In this document: in pieces, positions 14,927 through 23,421 of the stretch
Numbering within the stretch: the first letter of the stretch is position 1
Layout: every line of letters starts with the position of its first letter
From: CAYJPV01 sp964372095
GTDB taxonomy: Bacteria; Acidobacteriota; Vicinamibacteria; Vicinamibacterales; JAKQTR01
Length of the DNA: 64,000 nucleotides
Direction of reading: 5' to 3'
Assembly (NCBI GenBank): GCA_964372095.1
Contig: CAYJPV010000020.1
Coordinates: 1-64,000 of the forward strand
Made by a program: the position numbers and the translations under genes
The notes under the pieces: model-generated
Told to the model about the DNA's origin: nothing
The model's database searches: none
What the model saw: only the letters and a program-made list of their open reading frames with translations

Positions 14927-17900
14927 ATGTTCAGCAGAAGATGCCGGTCACGCGGGACACTCGCGTTCGTGCTGGCACTCGTCGCCGTGCTCGGGTTCCT
15001 GCCGTCCGCGGTAACGGCGCAAACGGAAACCGGCCGTGTGGCCGGACTCGTCACCGATGCCAGCGGCGGCGTCATTCCCGGGGCGACGGTCACGCTCACG
15101 TCGCTCGGCACCAAGGCCATGCGTACGTCCGTCAGCGACGACGGCGGCCGCTACACGTTCTCGAACGTGCTGCCCGGCGAGTACGAACTGCTCGTGGAAC
15201 TGGCGGGATTCTCGAGCCGCCGCACCAGGGTGCAACTGGTCGTCGGCGGCGCGGTCGAACTCACAGCGAAGCTGGAGGTGGCCGCGCAGGCCGAGACCGT
15301 CAACGTCGTGGCCGAGACACCGATCATCAACACCGTCAGTTCCGAAGTCTCGACCGTGGTGAGCCAGGCGCAGGTGCGTGAGCTGCCCAGCATCACCCGC
15401 AACATCTACGACTTCGTCGGCGTGGCCGGCAACGTGTCGTCCGACGATCCCAGCGGCGTCAACGGACGCGGCGCGGGCGGGTTCGTCCTGAACGGCCTGC
15501 GGGCGGCGTCCACCAACGTGCTGCTGGATGGCTCGGCGAACAACAACGAGTTCAGCGCGTCGGTGGGCATCCAGGTGCCGCTCGATTCGGTCCAGGAGTT
15601 CAGCGTCATCACGTCGAACTTCTCGGCGCAGTACGGCCGCGCCGCCGGCGGGGTCGTCAACGTCGTGACCAAGTCCGGCAGCAACACGCTGGCGGGCACG
15701 GCCTACGGCTTCTACCGCGACGAGAAGCTGGCGACCAACCTCTACGACAATGAAGAGCGGGGCGTCGAGAAGGACCCCTTCACCAGGAGCCAGACGGGTT
15801 TCTCCATTGGCGGTCCGGTCCGGCGCGACAAGATCCACTTCTTCGGCAGCGGCGAGTACATCCGCGTGCGCAGCAACGCGACCGACGTCGCCCTCGTCCC
15901 AACGCCGCAGCTGCTCGCCCTGACGTCACCCACGACGCAGGCGTTCTTCAATGACTACCGCTCCTTGCCGATCAACGGGCCGGTGGTGACGGCGGGCGAG
16001 ATCGCGGGCGTACGCCCCGGCGGGCCGTTCTCGCAGATTCCGGCGAACACCCCGGTGTTCGGGCAGGTGATTCAGCAGTTCCCGAGCGACGCGGGCGCGG
16101 GGCTGCCGGAGGACCACATCCAGGCCGTCGGCCGGCTGGACTATGCGATCAGCAACAACTCGAGCGCCTATGTCCGCTATGCCTCGCAATGGCGGGACCA
16201 GCTCGCCGGTACGAACGCCAACAGCGCGTGGGAGGGTTTCAACACCGGCACGAAGGTCAACAATCACAACGTGCTCGCCTCCTACACACGGGTGTGGGCG
16301 AACAACTTCACGTCGCAGAGCAAGCTCGTCTACAACCGCATGGTGAACGATCAGCCGCTCAATGGTGATCCGACGCCGACCCTGTACCTGCGCGCATCCC
16401 GCACGAGCATCGGCGGCATCAAGGTGTCGCTGCCCGGCTATCTGCCGTATAACCCCGGCAGCGCGATCCCGTTCGGTGGTCCACAGCAGCTCGCGCAGTT
16501 CTACCAGGACGCGACGTGGATTACGGGACGGCACGAATTGCGGTTCGGCGGCTCGTTCGTCCGGATCATGGACGACCGGACGTTCGGCGCTTTCATGAAT
16601 CCCGTCCAGACGCTGGGCGGGTCGCTGGGGGAAGCCCTGGACAACCTGATGCTGGGCCGGTTGCTCCAGTTCCAGACGGCCATCGACCCGAAGGGACTGT
16701 ACCCGGGCGATCGCGTGACGTTGCCGGTGAGCCAGCCCCAGTTCACGCGCAACAACCGGTACAACGAGTGGGCGATCTACCTCAATGACAACTGGCGCGT
16801 GGGCAACCGACTCACGCTGAGCGCCGGGCTCCGGTACGAGCTCTACGGCGTCCAGCACAACACCGACCCGACGCTCGATTCGAACTACTACTTCGGGGCG
16901 GGCAACCAGTTCGAGCGTGTCCGCAACGGCCAGATGATGCTGGCGCCGGACAGCCCGATCGGCGCGCTCTGGAAGACGGACAAGAACAACTTCGCGCCCC
17001 GGCTCGGCTTCGCCTGGGACGTGCGGGGCGACGGGCGCACCAGCGTGCGCGGCGGCTACGGGATGGGCTACGAACGCAACTTCGGGAACGTGACGTTCAA
17101 CGTCATCCAGAACCCGCCCAACTACGCGGTTGTCTCGCTCTTCGCGCCGACCGACGTGCCGACGCTGCCGATCTTCAGGACGGTGGAAGGACCGCTCGCC
17201 GGGACCGGCACCGCCCTGATTCCCAACACCAGCACGCGCAACGTCGACCCGGACATCGTGAACTCGTACGCCCACTTCTGGAACGTGTCACTGCAGCATG
17301 AACTGTGGAAGCGGACGACGGTGTCGCTGGAATACGTCGGCTCAGCCGGGGAGGCGCTCTACAGCCTGTCGAACTTCAATCGCGCCGGCGCCGGCGCGTA
17401 CTACCTGGGCGATGCCAATCCCAACGCGCGGCTGCGCACGACGCAGTTCACCAACATGAACACGCGCACCAACGACGGGCGGTCCCGGTACCACGGTCTC
17501 GTCACGAGTGTCGCGTTCTCGAGGTTGGGCGACCTCGGCCTCGACCTGCGGGGCAATTACACGTACGGCCGGGCCAAGGACAACCTGAGTTCAACGTTCA
17601 GCGAGTCGTTCAACAACCTCAACCTCGGGTTCCTCGACCCGTTCGATCCCGACCTCGACTGGGGCTGGGCCGACTTCGACGTGCGGCACCGCGCTACGCT
17701 GTCGGGCATCTTCGAGCTGCCGTTCTTCAAGAACGCCACGGGCCTCGCACGGACCCTGGGCGGCGGCTGGCAGGCGTCGTGGATCTTCTCGGCGCAGACC
17801 GGCGCGCCGTTCACGATCTTCGACTGCACCAACCAGTTGGGGGCGTGCGCGCGCCTGGCGAAGGTCGGCGACTTCGCCGAGTACACCCAGACGGCCACCG

Positions 17901-18295
17901 GCACGCCGAACCAGTTTCTCTACCTCGATCTTGCCAACCAGGCACGGGGCATTGGCACCATCGTCAACGCCAGCACCGGGACCAACGAGGTGCCGCCGGC
18001 TGGCGGATACCCGTCCAGCATGACCGAACGCAATGCCTTCCGCCGGCCCGGCCGCTGGAACCTGGATGCGTCGATCGGCAAGCGGTTCCGCTTCGGCAAC
18101 CGCGTGGCGGCCAACCTCCGGGTCGAGATCTACAACGTGCTGAACCACGCCAACCTGTACGTCGTGGATGACGCGGCGGACATCTCGGGGTCGACGCAGA
18201 TCCTCGCGGTCAGGGGCTACACCGGGGCGGCCGGGTACGGCAGGCCCGGCGACGGCCAGCGGCGGATCCAGATTGGAGCCAAGTTCGAATTCTAA
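14927..18295 (+). CDS. Oar-like TonB-dependent receptor (receptor 1)
   Basis: The 1122-aa outer-membrane protein has a signal peptide (hydrophobic core LAFVLALVAVLGFLP, cleavage after TAQ), a carboxypeptidase-regulatory-like domain at about 30-110 (GLVTDASGGVIPGATVTL), a plug domain (LDSVQEFSVITSNFSAQYGRAAGG, near 200-235) and a large beta-barrel ending in the outer-membrane C-terminal Phe (KFEF). Such Oar/SusC-like receptors are expanded in Acidobacteriota and are thought to import polymers or oligopeptides with TonB energy. The ATG at 14927 follows AAGGAGG with 6-nt spacing; the longer frame upstream lacks support. Substrate is unknown. It converges with receptor 2. Confidence 0.9.
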   Translation: MFSRRCRSRGTLAFVLALVAVLGFLPSAVTAQTETGRVAGLVTDASGGVIPGATVTLTSLGTKAMRTSVSDDGGRYTFSNVLPGEYELLVELAGFSSRRTRVQLVVGGAVELTAKLEVAAQAETVNVVAETPIINTVSSEVSTVVSQAQVRELPSITRNIYDFVGVAGNVSSDDPSGVNGRGAGGFVLNGLRAASTNVLLDGSANNNEFSASVGIQVPLDSVQEFSVITSNFSAQYGRAAGGVVNVVTKSGSNTLAGTAYGFYRDEKLATNLYDNEERGVEKDPFTRSQTGFSIGGPVRRDKIHFFGSGEYIRVRSNATDVALVPTPQLLALTSPTTQAFFNDYRSLPINGPVVTAGEIAGVRPGGPFSQIPANTPVFGQVIQQFPSDAGAGLPEDHIQAVGRLDYAISNNSSAYVRYASQWRDQLAGTNANSAWEGFNTGTKVNNHNVLASYTRVWANNFTSQSKLVYNRMVNDQPLNGDPTPTLYLRASRTSIGGIKVSLPGYLPYNPGSAIPFGGPQQLAQFYQDATWITGRHELRFGGSFVRIMDDRTFGAFMNPVQTLGGSLGEALDNLMLGRLLQFQTAIDPKGLYPGDRVTLPVSQPQFTRNNRYNEWAIYLNDNWRVGNRLTLSAGLRYELYGVQHNTDPTLDSNYYFGAGNQFERVRNGQMMLAPDSPIGALWKTDKNNFAPRLGFAWDVRGDGRTSVRGGYGMGYERNFGNVTFNVIQNPPNYAVVSLFAPTDVPTLPIFRTVEGPLAGTGTALIPNTSTRNVDPDIVNSYAHFWNVSLQHELWKRTTVSLEYVGSAGEALYSLSNFNRAGAGAYYLGDANPNARLRTTQFTNMNTRTNDGRSRYHGLVTSVAFSRLGDLGLDLRGNYTYGRAKDNLSSTFSESFNNLNLGFLDPFDPDLDWGWADFDVRHRATLSGIFELPFFKNATGLARTLGGGWQASWIFSAQTGAPFTIFDCTNQLGACARLAKVGDFAEYTQTATGTPNQFLYLDLANQARGIGTIVNASTGTNEVPPAGGYPSSMTERNAFRRPGRWNLDASIGKRFRFGNRVAANLRVEIYNVLNHANLYVVDDAADISGSTQILAVRGYTGAAGYGRPGDGQRRIQIGAKFEF

Positions 18296-18426
18296 ACAGA
18301 AGGCCCCGCAACACACCCCGCTGGGGCGGTTGCCGGCCCGTCGACGGCGGGGGCGTGGGTGGGGCGGGGGGCCGGGCGTTGGGGTGGGTGGGGGGGGCGG
18401 CCGCCCCCGGCCCGCCGGTCCCAAGG
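18296..18426. other. G-rich spacer with G-quadruplex potential between convergent receptors
   Basis: The 131-bp spacer between the two receptor stop codons contains, from about 18348 to 18404, at least seven runs of three or more G on the plus strand with loops of 1-4 nt, and then a self-complementary GC-rich end (GGGGGGGCGGCCGCCCCC type). It could fold as a G-quadruplex or hairpin and stop transcription from both sides. Its composition is extreme even for this genome, so sequencing error in the homopolymers is possible. Confidence 0.7.
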
Positions 18427-21400
18427 TTAGAACTCGAACCGGGCCGACAGCTGGATCACGCGCGAGCCGACGTTGACCGACGTGATGCGGCCGAACGTCG
18501 TGCTGTTGATGTCCATGTCGCCGCGGAACCAGCTCGGCTGGTTGAACAGGTTGAACGCTTCGCCCTTGAACTCGAGGCGGTAGCGGTTGTAGACGAAGCG
18601 CTTTGACAGCGCCAGGTCGACGCGCAGCTGCGGCGGACCGTCGAACGTCAGGATTTCGAGGTTGCCCACTTCGCCCGCGCCCGGGTTGAAGAAGATCTGG
18701 CCGTTGAAGCCGGCGGCGTTGGCCTGGTTGTCGGCGCCCACAGCCCGCCCGGTCACCGGGTCGATGACCTTCGGGTCGATCCAGTAGATGCGGCCGTCGG
18801 CCGTCTTGAAGACGCCCATCAGCTTCTGGATCTCGTCGGCGCTCATCGTGCTGAACGCCGTGTTGCAGCCGATCGGTGTGCCGCAGTCCGATCGGCCCGC
18901 GCGGTTGAACGTGCCGCGGCCCGAGTAGATGCTCAGCGGCGATCCGCTCTGCCAAGTGACGATGGTCCCGAGCTGCCAGTTGCCGAAGATGGCATTCGAG
19001 ATGCCGCCGTGGTTGAGGAACCGCTTGCCCTGGCCGAAGGGCAGTTCGAGGATGGCGTTCGCGTTCATGACGTGCGTCACGTGGAACACCGACCGGCCCG
19101 TGTTGAGCTCCGGCCGATAGTTGTCCATGAACGCTTCGAACCGGTTCTGCGACGTGCCGGCAGAGTTGGTGTTCGAGTGCGAGAACGAGTAGTTCACCTG
19201 GGCGAAGAACCCGTTCCTGAACTGCCGGCGCAGCTCGAACTGGAGGCCGTGATAGTCGCTGAACCCGCCGTTCGACAGGGCGTTGGATGCGTAGATGGCC
19301 GGGTTCTGCATGAATGTCGCGATCGCGCCGGGCACGCGGCTCGTGATGTAGTAGTCGGCCAGACTGCCCACGGAGTTCGTCTGGATGTGGCTGCGCACCG
19401 TCGCGTTGGTCAGCAGGCCGAAGGACGGCAGGACCGTCAGCGGCACGCTGCCCGGCACGTTCGGGTTGTACGTCGGCACGAAGCCGAGTCCGGCCGCCTG
19501 GGCCAGGTAGCCGTTATTCCGGGCCGCCTTGAAGTCGGCCAGGAACTCCGGGCTGATGTTGACCTGGTTGTAGTCGGTGCCGCGCCAGATGCCGCGGCCG
19601 AACGTCCCGACGTACCGAGCTTCTGCGGCCGTCGCCCACGGCAGTTCGCGCTGGATCCCGATGCTGACCTGGTGCACGTGCGGCGCTTCGATGTTGGGGT
19701 CAATGCCCCAGAGCACGGCCGATGGGGTCAGGGCCATCTGGTTCGCCAGCGTACGCGTGGAGAGGAAGGCCGGTGTGGCCGCCAGCGGCACGCCGCCGCT
19801 CACCGTGGCGTACTGGCTGGTCAGAGACGCCGTCGTGGTGAGCCCCGAGTTGCCGCGGGCAGCCGAACGGCCGGTCGTCACCGACTCTTCGTTGACGAAC
19901 GCGAGCGAGTAGCCGCCGCGCACGGCGGTCTTGCCGTCGCTGGTCAGGTCCCACGCGAATCCGATCGTCGGGCCGAAGTTATTGAGGTCCTTCTTCCAGA
20001 AGTCGCCGTCCACGAAGGTGATCTGCGTGGTCGGGTCGAGCATCACGTCGGAGATCGACCGCCCGTTCATGACAGGAAGGAAGCCCAGGTTGCTGTCTTC
20101 ACGCAGCGGGCTGTAGTACTCCCACTTCAGGCCGGCGCGCACCGTGAAGTTCGGCCGCCACCGCCAGTTGTCCTGCACGTAGGCCGCGATGTTGTCGAGC
20201 GTGTAGAACTCGTTCGACGGGATGCCGGGCACGTACCCGGAGGTGCCGTCCTTCACCTGGAAGGTCCGGGACGTCGACGTGACGATGCCGCCAAGCCAGG
20301 CGGTCATGGCATTCGCGTTCGACAGGTCGGCGGCGCTGATGCCGCCGGGGAACATCGACGAATTCAACTGCACGCTGGCGGGTGCCGCCGAACTGAAGCC
20401 GAAGTTCACCGTCGGATACGCACCGGCGTAGTTGTAGGGGTTCACCCGGTTCCGCTGCCAGCTGGCGCCGGCCTGAATCTGGTGGTCCCCCATCACGAAG
20501 GTCATCGTGTCGTTCAACTGGTACGTGTCGGTGTACCGGCCCTGGGGCTGGAACCCCGCGCCCGAGCCGTTGCCGCCGACGGGATTCACGATGCCCAGAA
20601 CCGTGTTGTACAGGACGCCCACCGACTCGTAGTCCCAGTCGCTTTCGAACTGCACCGGCGCCAGGTTGGCGCCGCCACGGATTTCGTTCTGCAGGCGCGA
20701 GTTCACCATCCAGCGCCAGGCCAGGGCGAACCGCTTGGGATCGGAGGACGTGTAGACGAGCGGCGTCGGACTGATACGGTCGAGGTCCGTGCGGTCGTCA
20801 GTTTCCTTGAAGTAGGCGAAGACGCCTTCAAACTTGTGGTTCAGCGTCGCGTCGTAATCCAGACGGAACGTGAACTGATCGCGGTTGTTCAGGTCGGTCT
20901 GATTGAACCGGTACCCGGCCGTATTGAGGATCCGCGCCGCGGTTGAGTTGCCGACGTCGTAGTTGTTGACGTTGGATGGCCCCGGGATTTTCGAGAGGAA
21001 GTCGGACTGCAGTTTCGGGTCGATCGGCAACCCGGACAACGCCATGACGTTGACCGACCGCGCCACGCCGTCGAGACCCACGTAGCGGTACACGCCGCTG
21101 GTGAAGTCCGAGTTGGCCGGAATCGTGAGATTCTGGGACGTCTGCGTCGTCTGGCGGAACCCTTCGTAGTTCGCGAAGAAGAACAGCTTGTTCCTCAGGA
21201 TCGGACCGCCGATACGGCCGCCGTACTGATTGCGCTTCAACTTGGGGATCGGCACACCGGCCGCGTTGTTGAAGAACGAGTTCGCGGCGAACTTTGAGTC
21301 ACGGTTGAACTCGAAGATGCTCCCGCGGAACGTATTCGTGCCCGACGGCGTCACCATGCGGACCGACGTCGCGCCGCCCGCCGAGTCGGCGCCCGACACC

Positions 21401-22074
21401 GACGTCGTGATCGAGAACTCGGCCACGTTGTCCGAGTTCGGGCGGTTGGGCAGGAAGTCCAGGGAGTTGGTGCGGATGAAGTTGTCCTGGATGTTGATCC
21501 CGTCCAGGGTCACCTGCGTCCACGTGGGACGGCCGCCGTTGATGGTGGTATTGGTGCGGTTGGCGATGCCCGCCACGCCCATCTGCAGCTTGATCAGGTT
21601 GGTGACGTCGCGGTTGGCCAGCGGGATGTCCAGCACCTGCTTCTGCTGAACCGTCGCGCTGACTTCCGGCGTCGTGGTCTTGACGAGCAACTCGCCCGCC
21701 GTCACCTGGACGGTTTCGCTCAATTCGCCGATGGCCAGCTTCGCCGACAGGCTGTATTCCTGGCCGACGTTGATGACGACCTGCGTGTAGGTCTGCGTCT
21801 TGAAGCCCGCCAGCTCGACGACGACACGGTACGTGCCGACCTGGAGCTGCGGGAAGGTGAACGCGCCAATCTCGCTGGTGGTCTCGGTCTGCGAGAACCC
21901 CGTGGCGTCGTTGTAGATGGTCACGGTGGCACCAGGCAGCACCGCGTCAGACGCGTCGCGCACCACGCCGGTCAGCCGACCGAGCGGGTTCTGGGCCATT
22001 GCCGCCACCGGCAGGGCCAGCAACAAGGCGGCCAGTATCAGCCGTCTCACGATCACTCCTCCAAACCTCGACAT
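18427..22074 (-). CDS. Oar-like TonB-dependent receptor (receptor 2)
   Basis: The 1215-aa outer-membrane receptor shares its architecture with receptor 1 but differs widely in sequence: signal peptide (LILAALLLALPVAAMAQ), carboxypeptidase-regulatory-like domain (GVVRDASDAVLPGATVTI), plug with LVKTTTPEVSATVQQKQVLD and LANRDVTNLIKL, and a long barrel ending ARFEF. ATG 22074 has GGAGGAG immediately upstream; a GTG at 22050 with its own GGAGGAG would give a more usual signal peptide (MRRLILAALLL), so the start is ambiguous. Ligand is unknown. Neither receptor has a SusD-like partner, as is normal for the Oar group. Confidence 0.9.
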   Translation of the reverse strand: MSRFGGVIVRRLILAALLLALPVAAMAQNPLGRLTGVVRDASDAVLPGATVTIYNDATGFSQTETTSEIGAFTFPQLQVGTYRVVVELAGFKTQTYTQVVINVGQEYSLSAKLAIGELSETVQVTAGELLVKTTTPEVSATVQQKQVLDIPLANRDVTNLIKLQMGVAGIANRTNTTINGGRPTWTQVTLDGINIQDNFIRTNSLDFLPNRPNSDNVAEFSITTSVSGADSAGGATSVRMVTPSGTNTFRGSIFEFNRDSKFAANSFFNNAAGVPIPKLKRNQYGGRIGGPILRNKLFFFANYEGFRQTTQTSQNLTIPANSDFTSGVYRYVGLDGVARSVNVMALSGLPIDPKLQSDFLSKIPGPSNVNNYDVGNSTAARILNTAGYRFNQTDLNNRDQFTFRLDYDATLNHKFEGVFAYFKETDDRTDLDRISPTPLVYTSSDPKRFALAWRWMVNSRLQNEIRGGANLAPVQFESDWDYESVGVLYNTVLGIVNPVGGNGSGAGFQPQGRYTDTYQLNDTMTFVMGDHQIQAGASWQRNRVNPYNYAGAYPTVNFGFSSAAPASVQLNSSMFPGGISAADLSNANAMTAWLGGIVTSTSRTFQVKDGTSGYVPGIPSNEFYTLDNIAAYVQDNWRWRPNFTVRAGLKWEYYSPLREDSNLGFLPVMNGRSISDVMLDPTTQITFVDGDFWKKDLNNFGPTIGFAWDLTSDGKTAVRGGYSLAFVNEESVTTGRSAARGNSGLTTTASLTSQYATVSGGVPLAATPAFLSTRTLANQMALTPSAVLWGIDPNIEAPHVHQVSIGIQRELPWATAAEARYVGTFGRGIWRGTDYNQVNISPEFLADFKAARNNGYLAQAAGLGFVPTYNPNVPGSVPLTVLPSFGLLTNATVRSHIQTNSVGSLADYYITSRVPGAIATFMQNPAIYASNALSNGGFSDYHGLQFELRRQFRNGFFAQVNYSFSHSNTNSAGTSQNRFEAFMDNYRPELNTGRSVFHVTHVMNANAILELPFGQGKRFLNHGGISNAIFGNWQLGTIVTWQSGSPLSIYSGRGTFNRAGRSDCGTPIGCNTAFSTMSADEIQKLMGVFKTADGRIYWIDPKVIDPVTGRAVGADNQANAAGFNGQIFFNPGAGEVGNLEILTFDGPPQLRVDLALSKRFVYNRYRLEFKGEAFNLFNQPSWFRGDMDINSTTFGRITSVNVGSRVIQLSARFEF

Positions 22075-22265
22075 GACTCCTCCAGTTGTTCAGGGTCTGA
22101 ACCCTTCTCCCCTACCTCACCGAGACTGCCGTCCAACTCGCTAACCTCGGAGGTCAGTTCACTCCGCGCGAGCTCAGAAACGCTGTATTGGCATGGATTC
22201 CAGCCTTACTCGAGTCCGAGCGCTGATCCGACAATAGCACGCCCGATGCCAAAGGACATCTAAAC

Positions 22266-22294
22266 GTAACAGTTTTGTTCGCAGTTGTTTACAA
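22266..22294 (-). promoter_or_regulatory. Possible promoter of receptor 2
   Basis: On the minus strand TTGTAA, a 17-nt spacer and TGTTAC give a moderate sigma-70 match within AT-rich DNA. The predicted transcript would have a leader of about 190 nt. Other weak matches exist in the region. Confidence 0.35.
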
Positions 22295-22311
22295 GTCCGC
22301 ACGTTTCGCAC

Positions 22312-22325
22312 GGATTCGAGAATCC
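22312..22325. promoter_or_regulatory. Perfect palindrome, operator-like
   Basis: GGATTC-GA-GAATCC is a perfect inverted repeat, about 18 bp upstream of the proposed -35 box of receptor 2. Position and symmetry suit a dimeric activator, but no regulator gene is adjacent. Confidence 0.35.
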
Positions 22326-22447
22326 AAACGGATGGCGCCAGCCGATCCAAGTTCCTGGATCTGACAACCAAGCTCGTGGCGTCCTCATCTCACCACGACC
22401 GCCTTGGCAGAACGCCTCAGCCGTGATACTCGTACCCGCGAGGTGCC

Positions 22448-23206
22448 ATGACGACGTTGCCACTCAGGACCATTCTCGAACAGCTCCAGCAGGGTACGTT
22501 GGCCCTTGACGACGCGCAGGCTGCCATCCAGGCGGCCCAGCGCACGGCGGCGTTCGAAGATCTCGGCTTCGCACGCGTCGACCACGGCCGGTCGGCCCGC
22601 AAAGGATTTCCCGAGGTCATCTTCGGGCAAGGCAAGACGCCCGCCCAGACCGCGGCCATTGCCGCCCGCATCGTCGCGCGCGGACATACCCTGCTCGCCA
22701 CGCGCACGTCGGTCGAGGCCTTCGAGGCGGTGCGCGCCGTCGTGCCCGAAGCCGTCTACCACGACGCCGCCCGCGTGATCGAGCGCCGTGCGGGAGAGAT
22801 TCCGGCCGGGACCGGCACGGTGCTGGTGGCATCGGCCGGCACGTCCGACCAGCCCGTCGCGGAAGAAGCGGCGGTCTGCGCCGAAGTGATGCACAACACG
22901 GTCGATCGCCTCTACGATGTCGGCGTGGCGGGCCTTCACCGGCTCCTGGCCGAGCACGACCGCCTCACGTCGGCTCGTGTCGTGATCGTCGTGGCGGGGA
23001 TGGAAGGCGCGCTGCCGAGCGTCGTGGGCGGACTGGTGCGGGTCCCCGTGGTGGCCGTGCCGACGAGTATCGGCTACGGCGCCAGCTTCGGCGGGGTGGC
23101 CGCGCTGCTCGGTATGCTGAATTCGTGCGCCCCGGGCGTCTCGGTCGTCAACATCGACAACGGCTTTGGAGCCGCCTGCATCGCCAGTCTCATTAACCAC
23201 CTGTAG
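22448..23206 (+). CDS. larB: LarB-family nickel-pincer cofactor carboxylase
   Basis: The 252-aa protein matches LarB, which carboxylates and hydrolyses nicotinic acid adenine dinucleotide as the first step of the nickel-pincer cofactor of lactate racemase-type enzymes. The C-terminal half is a PurE-like (AIR carboxylase) fold: VLVASAGTSDQPVAEEA near 118-134, RVVIVVAGMEGALPSVVGGL near 176-195 and SIGYGASFGGVAALLGMLNSC, the last with its conserved Cys. The N-terminal LDDAQAAIQ/FEDLGFARVDHGRSARKGFPEVIFG region is typical. No larA, larC or larE lies nearby. The TAG stop begins a heptamer array. Confidence 0.92.
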   Translation: MTTLPLRTILEQLQQGTLALDDAQAAIQAAQRTAAFEDLGFARVDHGRSARKGFPEVIFGQGKTPAQTAAIAARIVARGHTLLATRTSVEAFEAVRAVVPEAVYHDAARVIERRAGEIPAGTGTVLVASAGTSDQPVAEEAAVCAEVMHNTVDRLYDVGVAGLHRLLAEHDRLTSARVVIVVAGMEGALPSVVGGLVRVPVVAVPTSIGYGASFGGVAALLGMLNSCAPGVSVVNIDNGFGAACIASLINHL

Positions 23207-23421
23207 GGGCGGGGGCAAGGGGCAATGGGGACGGGGGCTTCCGCCTTCGCCCATCGGGCTACGGCGGACAGGCAGGGCTCGGGGCTTGGGGCTTGGGGCT
23301 CGGAGATCGGAGCTCGGAGCTCGGAGCTCGGAGCTCGGAAGTAGGCAGTAGCGCTCCACTGTCTACTTCCTACTTCCTACTTCCTACTTCCTACTTCCTA
23401 CTTCTTGCTTCCCGCTTCCTG
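23207..23421. repeat. Heptamer array filling the larB/kinase spacer
   Basis: Starting with the larB stop (first unit TAGGGGC), the spacer reads in 7-bp register for about 22 units, including GGGGCTT twice, GGAGCTC four times, GGAAGTA and GGCAGTA. From the other side, the minus-strand kinase stop starts TAGCAGG, and the plus-strand unit CTACTTC occurs six times in a row at 23363-23404. The two register frames meet at the hairpin around 23350. Confidence 0.9.
23337..23370. terminator. Bidirectional hairpin between convergent genes
   Basis: GGAAGTAGGCAGT and ACTGTCTACTTCC pair over 13 positions with one G-T wobble around an 8-nt loop. The arms are themselves heptamer units and their inverted copies. 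It lies between convergent genes, as expected for a shared terminator. Confidence 0.55.

Larger units (their letters stand above)
22075..22447. other. Divergent regulatory region between receptor 2 and larB
   Basis: The 373-bp stretch is the most AT-rich part of the window and contains no convincing gene. It holds a possible promoter for receptor 2 and a perfect 14-bp palindrome at 22312-22325. For larB a GAGGTG ribosome-binding site lies just before the ATG, but no promoter stands out. Confidence 0.55.
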
